From Mycobacterium colombiense (GTDB lineage Bacteria > Actinomycetota > Actinomycetes > Mycobacteriales > Mycobacteriaceae): DNA of 45,838 nucleotides. Below the pieces are notes generated by a model that ran no database searches, had not been told where the DNA came from, and saw only the letters and a list, made by a program, of their open reading frames with translations. The stretch is taken from contig NZ_LZSX01000036.1 of NCBI RefSeq assembly GCF_001665835.1, positions 1 through 45,838 of the forward strand. Reading direction: 5' to 3'. The number at the start of each line of letters is the position of its first letter. Positions within the stretch are counted from its first letter, which is position 1. A program made the translations under genes and the position numbers. This document shows positions 18,855 to 25,939 of the stretch, one piece after another.

Positions 18855-19478
18855 TCAGGGCTGGCCAGGCTTGAGCCGCACGAACAGCGCGTCGGCTTCG
18901 GTCAGCAACTGATCGCCGTCGGTCAACCGGCCCGACACGAAGATCTTGCGCCCGTCCACCCGGTCGACGCCCGCGTCGAACTGCAGTTCCTTTTCCACCG
19001 GGACGATGTGGCGGTAGTCGATCTTGAGGTATGCGGTGCGTTGCCGCGGGTTGCCGGTGAGCACCGCGGCCGACAACCCGAGAACGGAGTCGAACAGCAT
19101 GCCCAGCGCCCCGCCGTGCACGGCGCCATTGCGGCCCAGGTGGAACCGGGCGAACCGGGCCCGCCCGTGAATTCGGCCGTCCTCGCCCTTCTGCGCCGAC
19201 ATCGGGATCGTCAGGATGTTGCCGCGCATCGGCAGGTCGATCCGCCGGCCCGACGGCGACGCCCACTCGTCGGCGTCGAACGGCGCCAGCAGCGACGACA
19301 CCTTCTCCAGCAGGTCAGCGGCCTCGGTGATCACCTCGTCGGGGGCGTCGGCGGCCCGGGCGTGGTCCTGCAACGAGCGCACGGCGTCGATGAACCTGCC
19401 GTAGTCGGGCCCGCCCTTGGTCGTCGGCTCCGGCGGGTTGAACCCGCCGCCGGGGTGTCGCTGATGTTCGGCCACCAC
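18855..19478 (-). CDS. PaaI-like hotdog-fold thioesterase
   Basis: The 207-residue protein has an N-terminal extension of about 90 residues and a C-terminal hotdog domain with GRNGAVHGGALGMLFDSVLG near 121-140, the PaaI active-site helix including HGG. Then follow TAYLKIDYRHIVPV and GRKIFVSGRL strands. Such enzymes hydrolyse acyl- or aryl-CoA. The extension is unusual for bacterial PaaI (about 140 aa) but occurs in mycobacterial members. It starts 39 bp after the aldo/keto reductase stop, so the two are probably co-transcribed. Confidence 0.85.
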   Translation of the reverse strand: MVAEHQRHPGGGFNPPEPTTKGGPDYGRFIDAVRSLQDHARAADAPDEVITEAADLLEKVSSLLAPFDADEWASPSGRRIDLPMRGNILTIPMSAQKGEDGRIHGRARFARFHLGRNGAVHGGALGMLFDSVLGLSAAVLTGNPRQRTAYLKIDYRHIVPVEKELQFDAGVDRVDGRKIFVSGRLTDGDQLLTEADALFVRLKPGQP

Positions 19479-19517
19479 AACACCGTATTGCCCGGCGGAG
19501 GGGCTTTCGCGCGGTGG

Positions 19518-20411
19518 TTAGACGGGCTGCTGCGCCCCCGCGGCCGACAACGTTTCGAATTCGTCGTCGGACAGCTCGATCTGGGCGGCGGCGACGTTTT
19601 CCTCCAGGTGCGCGACCTTGGACGTGCCCGGGATCGGCACCATCACCGGCGAGCGCTTCAGCAACCACGCCAACGCCAACTGCGACGGAGACGCGTCGTG
19701 GTCGGCGGCGATGCGCTGCAGCGGCCCGTCGGGGGCGGCCAGCGGCCCGGCGGCCAGCGGGAACCAGGGAATGAACCCGATGCCCTGTTTGGTCGCGGCG
19801 TCCAGCAGCGGCTCGGCGCCACGGGCCGTCAGGTTGTACATGTTCTGCACCGACACGATCTCGGTGATGCGCAGGGCCGCGTTCAGCTGGTCGACGTTGA
19901 TCTCGGACAGGCCGATGTGGCGGATCTTGCCCTCGTTCTTCAGGGTGAGCAGCTCGCCCACCTGATCTTCCAGCGGGAAGTTCGAGTCGATGCGGTGCAG
20001 CTGGAACAGATCGATGGTGTCCACCCCCAGCCGGCGCAGGCTCATCTCGCATTCCTGGCGCAGGTAGCTCGGATTGCCCAACGGAATCCAGATATCCGGG
20101 CCGGTGCGCAGCAGCCCCGCCTTGGTCGCGATCACCAGACCCCCATGAGACGAGTAGGGGTGCAGCGCCTCGCGGATGATGTCCTCGGACACGTAAGGGC
20201 CGTAGGAGTCGGCGGTGTCGATGAAGTTCACCCCGAGTTCGACGGCCCGGCGCAGCACCCGGACGCATTCGGCGCGGTCGTCGGGCGGGCCCCACACGCC
20301 CTTCGCCGTCAGGCGCATGGCGCCGAAGCCGAGTCGGTTGACGGTCAGGTCGCCGCCGAAGGTGAAGGTTCCGGAGGCCCCTGCAACAGTTTTCGAGTTT
20401 TCTGCGGTCAC
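19518..20411 (-). CDS. Aldo/keto reductase
   Basis: The 297-residue TIM-barrel oxidoreductase has the complete AKR tetrad: Asp65 and Tyr70 in DTADSYG, Lys97 in ATKAG and His139 in FQLHRID. NADPH-binding features follow: GLSEINVDQL and a C-terminal PIPGTSKVAHLEEN loop. It probably reduces a carbonyl compound; the substrate is unknown. I chose the GTG at 20411; upstream in-frame codons would run through the divergent promoter into the DUF1990 gene. It is first of a four-gene minus-strand run. Confidence 0.92.
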   Translation of the reverse strand: MTAENSKTVAGASGTFTFGGDLTVNRLGFGAMRLTAKGVWGPPDDRAECVRVLRRAVELGVNFIDTADSYGPYVSEDIIREALHPYSSHGGLVIATKAGLLRTGPDIWIPLGNPSYLRQECEMSLRRLGVDTIDLFQLHRIDSNFPLEDQVGELLTLKNEGKIRHIGLSEINVDQLNAALRITEIVSVQNMYNLTARGAEPLLDAATKQGIGFIPWFPLAAGPLAAPDGPLQRIAADHDASPSQLALAWLLKRSPVMVPIPGTSKVAHLEENVAAAQIELSDDEFETLSAAGAQQPV

Positions 20412-20468
20412 TTTTACGACCGTACGCGCCGAATGCGGCCGCGCATCCCGGCGTGGCAAGCTGAGCAG

Positions 20469-20969
20469 GTGGACCTGCGAGCGCTCGAGGAACTCCCGCT
20501 GACCTATGCCGAAGTGGGGGCGACGGCTTCCGGTGAACTGCCCGCCGGATACGACCATCAACACGCCGAGCGCCAAATCGGCACGGGCGAACAGCGTTTC
20601 GAGCAGGCCGCGGCCGCCGTCATGCGCTGGGGCATGCAGCGCGGGTCCGGGCTGCGGGTGCAGGCCAGTTCGGAGATCGCCGTCGTCGACGCGGTGGTGG
20701 TGGTGAAGATGGGCTTTCTGCCGGCGCCCTGTCGCGTCGTCTACGTCGTCGACGAACCCGACATCCGCGGCTTCGGCTACGGCACCCTGCCGGGCCATCC
20801 GGAGTCCGGCGAGGAACGCTTCGTGGTTCGTCGCGACCCGGTGACCTCGGCGGTGTACGCGGAGGTGTCCGCCTTCTCCCGGCCCGCGACCTGGTGGAGC
20901 AAGGCCGGCGGGCCGGTGGTGAAGGTGGGTCAGCGCCTCATCGCCAAGCGCTACCTGCGCGCGGTCTGA
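20469..20969 (+). CDS. DUF1990 family protein
   Basis: The 166-residue protein starts at a GTG after a GAGCAG sequence. It shows the DUF1990 pattern: LTYAEVGAT and GYDH at the start, AAAAVMRWGMQRGSGLRV in the middle and RVVYVVDEPDIRGFGYGTLPGHPESGEERF, then FSRPATWWSKAGGP near the end. The family is widespread in actinobacteria and plants and has no assigned biochemical role; the fold resembles a lipid-binding barrel. It is divergent from the aldo/keto reductase (57 bp) and its end faces the monooxygenase gene 9 bp away. Confidence 0.88.
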   Translation: MDLRALEELPLTYAEVGATASGELPAGYDHQHAERQIGTGEQRFEQAAAAVMRWGMQRGSGLRVQASSEIAVVDAVVVVKMGFLPAPCRVVYVVDEPDIRGFGYGTLPGHPESGEERFVVRRDPVTSAVYAEVSAFSRPATWWSKAGGPVVKVGQRLIAKRYLRAV

Positions 20970-20978
20970 CGGCTAACG

Positions 20979-21920
20979 CTATCCACCCCAGCGGGACAGC
21001 AATTCCTCTGCGCCCGTGCACATCTCGTCGATGACGTCGGCCACCGACGCGTCGTTGCGGATCATCCCGACGCCCTGGCCGGCGTCCACGGGCGCGATCC
21101 GGCAGTCGCCCGCGTCGATCGCGGCGGCCAGTTCGTCGCAGGCCCCCGCGTCCAGCGCCTCCTCGTGGCCCGTCCAGTGCTCGACGAAGTCGTTGGCCAA
21201 CACCCGCGACGGGAACCGCGCCGGCCAGGGCAGCCCCTTGGCGACGTCGAAGACCCGGGTGACCGCGGTGTCGGTTTCGGTCGCCGTGACCAGGGCCCGA
21301 CGGCCGGTGTCACCGGTCAGCGCCTCCGGGCATGCCGACAGCCGGGTGCCCACCCACGCTCCACTGGCACCGGCGGCCAGTACCGCGGCCAGGCTGCGCG
21401 CCGAGGCGACACCGCCGCCGGCCAGCACCGGGACGGAGACGGCGCCCAAAACGGCGTCCAGCAGCGGCAGCAGCCCCAGCTTGTCCTCGCCGTGTCCGCC
21501 GCCCTCGGAGCCCCGCGCGACCAAAATGTCGACGCCGGCATCGACGGCCTGGCGCGCCCCCGTGCTGTCGTAAACCTGTGTGACGGTGGGGATTCCGGCG
21601 TCATGCGCCTTGACGACCCACGACCATTCGGTGCCGAAGCTCACCGATAACAGCGCGGGCCGTGCGGCCAGCGCGTCCTCGAGCAGTCCGGCCTCGTTGC
21701 GCATCACCCAGTCGACCATGCCGATGCCGAACCGCCCGTCGACGTGCCGGAGTTGCTCGGCGAGCAGCTCTTTGGTCGCGACGCTGCCCATGCCGACCAT
21801 GCCGAGGCCACCGGCGGCGGTGACCGCCGCGGCCAGGCGGCCGCCGGCGACCCCGCCCATCGGGGCGTTGACGATGGGGACCCGCAGACCGAAATTCGTT
21901 GACCAGTGTGTCGACAGCAT
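20979..21920 (-). CDS. Nitronate monooxygenase-like FMN enzyme
   Basis: The 313-residue TIM-barrel flavoprotein has the family features: PIVNAPMGGVAGGRLAAAV at the start, GGLGMVG, DILVARGSEGGGHG near 133-146, PVLAGGGVASARSLAAVLAAGA and GAWVGTRL for phosphate binding. Nitronate monooxygenases oxidise nitroalkane anions such as propionate 3-nitronate; members may also act as enoyl reductase-like FMN proteins. It starts 6 bp after the cupin stop, so it is probably the last gene of the fdxA operon. The cupin and nitronate enzyme may both protect against nitrogen-derived stress, but that is inference. Confidence 0.88.
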   Translation of the reverse strand: MLSTHWSTNFGLRVPIVNAPMGGVAGGRLAAAVTAAGGLGMVGMGSVATKELLAEQLRHVDGRFGIGMVDWVMRNEAGLLEDALAARPALLSVSFGTEWSWVVKAHDAGIPTVTQVYDSTGARQAVDAGVDILVARGSEGGGHGEDKLGLLPLLDAVLGAVSVPVLAGGGVASARSLAAVLAAGASGAWVGTRLSACPEALTGDTGRRALVTATETDTAVTRVFDVAKGLPWPARFPSRVLANDFVEHWTGHEEALDAGACDELAAAIDAGDCRIAPVDAGQGVGMIRNDASVADVIDEMCTGAEELLSRWGG

Positions 21921-21926
21921 CGACAG

Positions 21927-22271
21927 CTAGTGCGCCGAGGGAATGGTCTTCAGCACGGTCAGCAGGACCACCGAGTCGTCGACCGCGTGCAGGGCGTGAC
22001 GTTCGGGCGGAATCGCGACGTACTCACCGGCCTTGCCGTCCCAGGCGTCGCCGCCGGTCGTCAGGCGCACGTGGCCCGTCAGCACTTGCAGCGTCGCCTC
22101 ACCGGGGCTGTCGTGTTCGGACAGGTCGTGACCGGCCAGCAGGGCCAGCACCGTCTGGCGAAGCTCGTGCGTGTGACCGCCGTGAATGGTGTGGGCGGCC
22201 CGTCCGCTGTGCGATTGCTTGGCTTCGGCGATCTTTTCGGACGAGAGGTCGGTCAGCGAGATGGATTCCAT
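21927..22271 (-). CDS. Small single-domain cupin
   Basis: The 114-residue protein is a cupin barrel. Cupin motif 1 appears in LAGHDLSEHDSPGEATLQVLTG and motif 2 in YVAIPPERHALHAVDDSVVLLT, with His and Glu residues that could hold a metal. An N-terminal His-rich stretch (HTIHGGHTHE) precedes the barrel. Role unknown; such cupins are often found beside DUF2249 and Fe-S proteins in actinobacteria (recollection, not searched). It begins 49 bp after the membrane-protein gene and probably shares its transcript. Confidence 0.82.
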   Translation of the reverse strand: MESISLTDLSSEKIAEAKQSHSGRAAHTIHGGHTHELRQTVLALLAGHDLSEHDSPGEATLQVLTGHVRLTTGGDAWDGKAGEYVAIPPERHALHAVDDSVVLLTVLKTIPSAH

Positions 22272-22320
22272 AGTGGGTCCTTCGGAGTTGCAAGGCCGGC
22301 ACGGGCCTTGAGGGTTGCCG

Positions 22321-22746
22321 TTAACCGCTCAGTAGCAGTATCCCCGCCACGACGAGGCCGATGACTTTGACCGTCTCCAGGGCGACATAGGCGTAGTGGG
22401 CGCGAGAGCGCGGTCCATCCGATCCGGCGAGCACCTTGTCGGCACGACGCGTCAGTGCGGGACGCACCGCGATCAGCTGGATGGCCAATGCGGCCACGGC
22501 GACGGTGATCGCCACCGCGACGCCCCCCGGGGCGGGGCCGGCCACCACGATGGCCCCGACGACGAGGGCGAAGGCCACCTCGACGGTGTTGAGCGCGCGA
22601 AAGACCAGCCGCCCGATGCCGAGCCCGACCTGCAACGTCACATTGGGCGCCCGGAATTTCAGCGGGGCTTCCAGGAACGAGATGGCCAGCACCATGCCGA
22701 GCCAGATGAAGGTCAGCGCAACGGCAACCGCTGTGCCGGTGCTCAT
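22321..22746 (-). CDS. Four-helix integral membrane protein of unknown function
   Basis: The 141-residue protein has four hydrophobic helices with a conserved-looking first loop (FLEAPLKFRAPNVTLQVGLGIGR). The pattern resembles small DUF4149/TMEM205-like membrane proteins, but I am not sure of the family. No catalytic residues or heme ligands stand out. The ATG at 22746 overlaps the regulator stop as ATGA, so translation is coupled and longer readings are unlikely. Coupling to an Fe-S-type regulator suggests a job in the same stress response. Confidence 0.75.
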   Translation of the reverse strand: MSTGTAVAVALTFIWLGMVLAISFLEAPLKFRAPNVTLQVGLGIGRLVFRALNTVEVAFALVVGAIVVAGPAPGGVAVAITVAVAALAIQLIAVRPALTRRADKVLAGSDGPRSRAHYAYVALETVKVIGLVVAGILLLSG

Positions 22747-23441
22747 TCGGCCGCCCCTTGCAGCGTCAGGTGAGCCAGACACAGATCCGGCTCGACGAAC
22801 GGGTCGAGCCGGTCGACCGAGACGGGCGCTCCCCAGGTTTCCATGGCTCCCTGCATGAGGCCCAGGTGCACCGGGCAGACGACGCTCGAGGCGTTTTCGG
22901 CCAATTCCAGAAAGGGGCAGTGCCGCAGGCCGACCTGCTGCTCGCCGTTGCTCACCCGGCGCTCGGGCGCGAAGCCGAGTTCGTCGAGCACGTCGATCAG
23001 GTGGGCGATGGCCTCTTCGGCGCCGTCGGCGCCGTCGGGCACCGGGTGCAGTTCGGCGTCCATCTTCTGCCCCCAGGCGCGGCCCGCGGCCAGGGCCTTG
23101 GGCCCGGGATCGCGCTCGGTGGCGAAGGCCGTGGCCAGGATCTCGGCCAGCAGCCGATAGTGCCGCGGCCCACCGCGATCCATCTGCCGGACCGCGCGAA
23201 ACATCAACGGCGGACGCCCCGGCCCCTTCCGATCCAGTTCGACATTTTCCACCTGCCCGTCAGCGACCAGGCCGTCGAGGTGGAAGCGGACGGTGTTGGG
23301 GTGCACGCGCAGCACGGCGGCGATTCCGGCGATGCTCATCGGATCCGCCTGCGCCCGCAGCAGCCGCATCACGGCGCGCCGCCGGCCGGCCGATTCCCCG
23401 GTTGACGAGTCCTGCGACTTCTGGGAATCGTCGGATTTCAC
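22743..23441 (-). CDS. COG2345/SufR-like transcriptional regulator with Cys-rich C-terminus
   Basis: The 232-residue protein has a winged helix-turn-helix at about 20-85 (AGIAAVLRVHPNTVRFHLDGLVADG, then the GRPPLMF wing). Its C-terminal domain has Cys175 in RHCPFLELAE, Cys189 in VVCPVHLGLMQG and Cys221 in DLCLAHL, with His191 and His224 nearby. Mycobacterial SufR uses three spaced cysteines to hold an Fe-S cluster sensing redox state and nitric oxide; the pattern here is similar but the gene is not in a suf operon. It starts 24 bp after fdxA and probably controls the divergent region carrying a 34-bp dyad. Confidence 0.85.
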   Translation of the reverse strand: MKSDDSQKSQDSSTGESAGRRRAVMRLLRAQADPMSIAGIAAVLRVHPNTVRFHLDGLVADGQVENVELDRKGPGRPPLMFRAVRQMDRGGPRHYRLLAEILATAFATERDPGPKALAAGRAWGQKMDAELHPVPDGADGAEEAIAHLIDVLDELGFAPERRVSNGEQQVGLRHCPFLELAENASSVVCPVHLGLMQGAMETWGAPVSVDRLDPFVEPDLCLAHLTLQGAAE

Positions 23442-23465
23442 AGGGCCCCTCCCGCTTCTAGTCCT

Positions 23466-23822
23466 TCACGCCCCGTCCGAATGGCTGGCACTGGGCTGGC
23501 CCGCCACCAGAGGTGTGTCGACACCGAGCGGCCCGACCTTGCCGGCCCCACCCGGGGATCCCAGGGGGGCGTCGCGACCCGGCAGCGTTTCAGCGAAGAA
23601 CGCCTCATTGTCGGCCAGATAAGGTTTGAGGTCCTCAGGCAGGTCATCTTCGTAGTAAATCGCTTCCACCGGACATACCGGTTCACACGCGCCGCAATCG
23701 ACGCATTCGTCGGGATGAATGTAGAGCGCCCGGCCGCCTTCGTAAATGCAATCCACGGGGCATTCGTCGACGCAAGCGCGGTCCATCACATCGATGCATG
23801 GCTTCCCGATCACGTAGGTCAT
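23466..23822 (-). CDS. fdxA: 7Fe ferredoxin FdxA
   Basis: The 118-residue ferredoxin has eight cysteines in the Azotobacter FdI pattern: Cys9, Cys17 and Cys50 for the 3Fe-4S cluster; Cys21, Cys40, Cys43 and Cys46 for the 4Fe-4S cluster; Cys25 free. The tail FAETLPGRDAPLGSPGGA matches FdxA of M. tuberculosis (Rv2007c). FdxA is a low-potential electron carrier induced by hypoxia and nitric oxide through DosR there. No DosR box is visible in the 56-bp upstream region; a different dyad is. The gene heads a probable five-gene operon. Confidence 0.95.
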   Translation of the reverse strand: MTYVIGKPCIDVMDRACVDECPVDCIYEGGRALYIHPDECVDCGACEPVCPVEAIYYEDDLPEDLKPYLADNEAFFAETLPGRDAPLGSPGGAGKVGPLGVDTPLVAGQPSASHSDGA

Positions 23823-23825
23823 ACG

Positions 23826-23859
23826 CTAGAGTTTACACAACATAACTTGTAAAAACTAG
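23826..23859. promoter_or_regulatory. 34-bp dyad between fdxA and the DUF2249 gene
   Basis: The left arm CTAGAGTTTACA (23826-23837) and right arm TGTAAAAACTAG (23848-23859) match as inverted repeats at ten of twelve positions around a 10-bp spacer. The site is AT-rich in GC-rich DNA and sits midway between two divergent starts, as expected for an operator shared by both arms. The most likely binder is the COG2345 regulator encoded two genes away; that is inference. Confidence 0.7.
23830..23835 (-). promoter_or_regulatory. Possible -10 box TAAACT of fdxA
   Basis: On the minus strand TAAACT fits the mycobacterial TANNNT -10 pattern. Seven bases later comes the A of the fdxA ATG, and no Shine-Dalgarno sequence precedes it. 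This suggests a leaderless fdxA transcript, a common arrangement in mycobacteria. The box lies inside the left dyad arm, so a bound regulator would block it. Confidence 0.4.
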
Positions 23860-23878
23860 AGCACAGGTCGGAGAACCC

Positions 23879-24190
23879 ATGGCCGCCAACGAACTTGACG
23901 TACGCCAGCTGCGCAAGCCGGACAAGCACCCGACCATCTTCGCGTCCTACGCCGCGCTGAACGTCGGAGAATCGTTCGTTCTGGTCAACAACCACGACCC
24001 CAAGCACCTGCACGACGAATTCGAGGCCGACTATCCGGGCGGCTACGACTGGGAGTATCTGGACAAGGGCCCCACCGAATGGCGGATCCGGATCGGTAAA
24101 CTCATCGACACCCCACCCCCGGTGCGCCAGCCCGGACGTCTCGAGCTGGCCCTGGAGCCGCTGGAAAGCTCTGCGCGGCAGGAGATCTGA
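23879..24190 (+). CDS. DUF2249 domain protein
   Basis: The 103-residue protein has a TusA-like DUF2249 domain: LDVRQLRKPDKHPTIFASYAAL, then SFVLVNNHDPKHLHDEFEADYPG and YDWEYLDKGPTEWRIRIGK. DUF2249 proteins are of unknown function and often occur near hemerythrins, Fe-S and nitric oxide-response genes. The ATG follows a CGGAG site with 5-bp spacing. Its stop overlaps the methyltransferase ATG (TGATG). Divergent from fdxA, with a 34-bp dyad between them. Confidence 0.88.
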   Translation: MAANELDVRQLRKPDKHPTIFASYAALNVGESFVLVNNHDPKHLHDEFEADYPGGYDWEYLDKGPTEWRIRIGKLIDTPPPVRQPGRLELALEPLESSARQEI

Positions 24191-25029
24191 TGCCAGGACA
24201 ACGAGCAGGTTCCGAACTACCGCTACCGTCCTCGAGCCGCGCCGACGACGCGGTCGCCGGCCATTGGCTGCTGGCGCGGCTCGGCAAGCGCGTGCTGCGC
24301 CCCGGCGGCGTCGAGCTGACCCGCACCCTGCTGTCGCACGCGAGGCTGAGCGGGGCCGACGTCGTCGAGCTGGCACCCGGCCTGGGCCGCACCGCAACGG
24401 AGATCGTGGCCCAAGGGCCGCGGTCGTACGTCGGTGCCGAGGGCGACCCCGACGCGGCCAACGTGGTGCGCCGCGTGCTCAGCGATCTCGGTGCGCAAAA
24501 CGCGGCCGTCCGGGTCGCGGACGCGGCCGCCACCGGATTGCCGGACGCGAGCAGCGATGTCGTCATCGGCGAGGCGATGCTGAGCATGCAGGGCGACGCG
24601 GCCAAAGGGGCCATCGTCGCCGAGGCGGCGCGGGTGCTGCGGCCGGGCGGCCGCTACGCCATCCACGAACTCGCCCTCACCCCGGACAATGTGCCGGAGG
24701 AGATCAGCACCGATATCCGGCAGGCGCTCGCCCGGGCGATCAAGGTGAATGCGCGTCCCTTGACGGTCGCGGAGTGGTCGAAACTGCTCGCGGAGCACGG
24801 ATTGGTGGTCGATCAGGTCGCGACCGCGCCCATGGCACTGCTGCAGCCGCGCAGGCTGGTGTCCGACGAGGGGCTCCTCGGTGCGCTGCGATTCGCCAGG
24901 AACGTGCTCGTGCACCGCGGTGCCCGTAAGCGGGTCCTGACTATGCGCCGCACGTTCCACAAACATCGCAAGCAACTGGCCGCCGTCGCCATCGTCGCCC
25001 ACAAACCGGCGCCGGCGGACACCGCCTGA
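24190..25029 (+). CDS. Class I SAM-dependent methyltransferase
   Basis: The 279-residue protein has methyltransferase motif I in VVELAPGLGRTATEI (residues about 58-72), the acidic motif II in YVGAEGDPDAANVVRR, motif III in DVVIGEAMLSM and post-motif LRPGGRYAIHELALTP. The C-terminal region is basic (RKRVLTMRRTFHKHRKQ). The substrate is unknown. The one-base overlap with the DUF2249 gene implies that both proteins are needed together. It may methylate a small molecule in the response governed by the neighbouring regulator; this is inference. Confidence 0.85.
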   Translation: MPGQRAGSELPLPSSSRADDAVAGHWLLARLGKRVLRPGGVELTRTLLSHARLSGADVVELAPGLGRTATEIVAQGPRSYVGAEGDPDAANVVRRVLSDLGAQNAAVRVADAAATGLPDASSDVVIGEAMLSMQGDAAKGAIVAEAARVLRPGGRYAIHELALTPDNVPEEISTDIRQALARAIKVNARPLTVAEWSKLLAEHGLVVDQVATAPMALLQPRRLVSDEGLLGALRFARNVLVHRGARKRVLTMRRTFHKHRKQLAAVAIVAHKPAPADTA

Positions 25030-25172
25030 CAACCGCTGCAGCGCTTTGACCTTCGCCTTTGCACCCCTGCCTACTTTGGGCCGGTTCCGCAACCTCTGCG
25101 TGACGGTTTAGTTACGTCCCCTGACAAAACTTGGCTGCGGCAGTTGCGGGAGAACAAAGGAGCTTGCCGGTT

Positions 25173-25403
25173 ATGGGTGCTACCCCACCGTTGTTGACGG
25201 ATTCCGACCTCGATGCGTTGGCGTCGGATTTTCTGCAGTCGCACTACCTCGGGTCCATCTACGCCGATTGGTCACCGGATCGACGGCTCGACATGTTCCT
25301 GCGGCGGCGCGGTCTCGACCGGGTGGCCAACGACGGCGACCTGTCGCACCACGTCCTGGAACGCATCATGGCCCGCGGCCGCGCCACGCTGGCGCGGCAC
25401 TGA
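25173..25403 (+). CDS. Hypothetical protein, 76 aa
   Basis: I do not recognise a family. The ATG at 25173 lies 10 bp after an AAAGGAG ribosome site. The protein is acidic at the start (LLTDSDLDALASDFL) and then carries ADWSPDRRLDMFLRRRGLDRVANDGDLSHHVLERIMARGR, which looks like helical small-protein sequence with balanced charge. It has no signal peptide or membrane segment. It probably belongs to the mycobacterial core of small unknown proteins; function cannot be proposed. Confidence 0.65.
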   Translation: MGATPPLLTDSDLDALASDFLQSHYLGSIYADWSPDRRLDMFLRRRGLDRVANDGDLSHHVLERIMARGRATLARH

Positions 25404-25434
25404 TCGGCCCGATTTAGACCAGGTAGGCGATCCG

Positions 25435-25578
25435 ATGACCAAAAACCTTAAAAAAGCGGGATTTTGCACGGCGAAAATACCGGCCAACGCATTGGTACAG
25501 ACGTACTATTGTGCCCTAGAGCGCAACGCACCTCCGGGGCCGGACGAGGCATTGCGGCTAGCGGGGAGGGGACGATGA
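25435..25578 (+). CDS. Possible 47-aa small protein or leader peptide
   Basis: A short frame starting MTKNLKKAGFCTAKIP ends in a stop that overlaps the ATG of the next gene as ATGA. The coding stretch is AT-rich at its start and has two cysteines. The overlap hints at translational coupling, but the ribosome site is poor and no homologue is known to me. It could equally be upstream regulatory sequence of the 87-aa gene. Confidence 0.3.
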   Translation: MTKNLKKAGFCTAKIPANALVQTYYCALERNAPPGPDEALRLAGRGR

Positions 25579-25838
25579 ATTCACCGAAATGGACAGTTCA
25601 TTGGCCGCAGCGCAGGCCGACGGCCACGATCTACCAGTTGACCGATCGCCTCCACAAAGGACACGTCGCTCGCGTTCCCGCACACCAGATCACGGCGACG
25701 GTCGCGGCGTGGCTGGCCGACCTGGGAGCCGACAGCCCGTTGGTGGACGAACTCGAGCGCGCCGTCTGTGGCGGCGACTGGGCGGTCGCACACGCGCTGA
25801 GCGAGTGCCTGTCCATCGAGATCGCGGTGGCCGACTAG
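25575..25838 (+). CDS. Hypothetical protein, 87 aa
   Basis: I do not recognise a family. The ATG at 25575 follows a strong GGGGAGGGG site. The protein begins MNSPKWTVHWPQRRPTATIY and continues with a helical stretch (HQITATVAAWLADLGADSPLVDELERAVCGGDW) ending in LSIEIAVAD. It has no signal peptide. It lies between another small unknown and the TetR gene. It may be a mycobacterial small regulatory or structural protein; no more can be said. Confidence 0.65.
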   Translation: MNSPKWTVHWPQRRPTATIYQLTDRLHKGHVARVPAHQITATVAAWLADLGADSPLVDELERAVCGGDWAVAHALSECLSIEIAVAD

Positions 25839-25891
25839 TCAAGTCGTCGTCCAGCAAAGCGCCGTTCTTAATCGACATTATTGCTGGTTTT

Positions 25892-25911
25892 CATCAATAG
25901 TTTTGTTGACG
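25892..25911. promoter_or_regulatory. Candidate operator upstream of the EthR-like gene
   Basis: The sequence contains a TCAA/TTGA inverted repeat with an 8-bp spacer, with C and G in matching flanking places. TTGACG also looks like a -35 box and recalls the GTTGACG and GTTGATAG elements of the EthR operator. It lies about 30 bp upstream of the GTG. Dyad strength is weak. Confidence 0.3.
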
Positions 25912-25939
25912 TATATCGGCGTGCCCAACAGTAGCGGGC

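Noticed and set aside
18618..20468. Long plus-strand frame upstream of the DUF1990 start
   Set aside because: It is antisense to the UPF0126, thioesterase and aldo/keto reductase genes. Only the last 166 codons, from the GTG at 20469, look like a real protein.
23466..23822. FdxA as the missing ferredoxin of the dioxygenase operon
   Set aside because: It is a 7Fe ferredoxin in its own stress-type operon 7 kb away, not a [2Fe-2S] Rieske or plant-type partner, so context does not support this.
23823..23878. DosR box upstream of fdxA
   Set aside because: Expected from M. tuberculosis, but no GGGAC-N-GTCCC-like palindrome is present in this interval.
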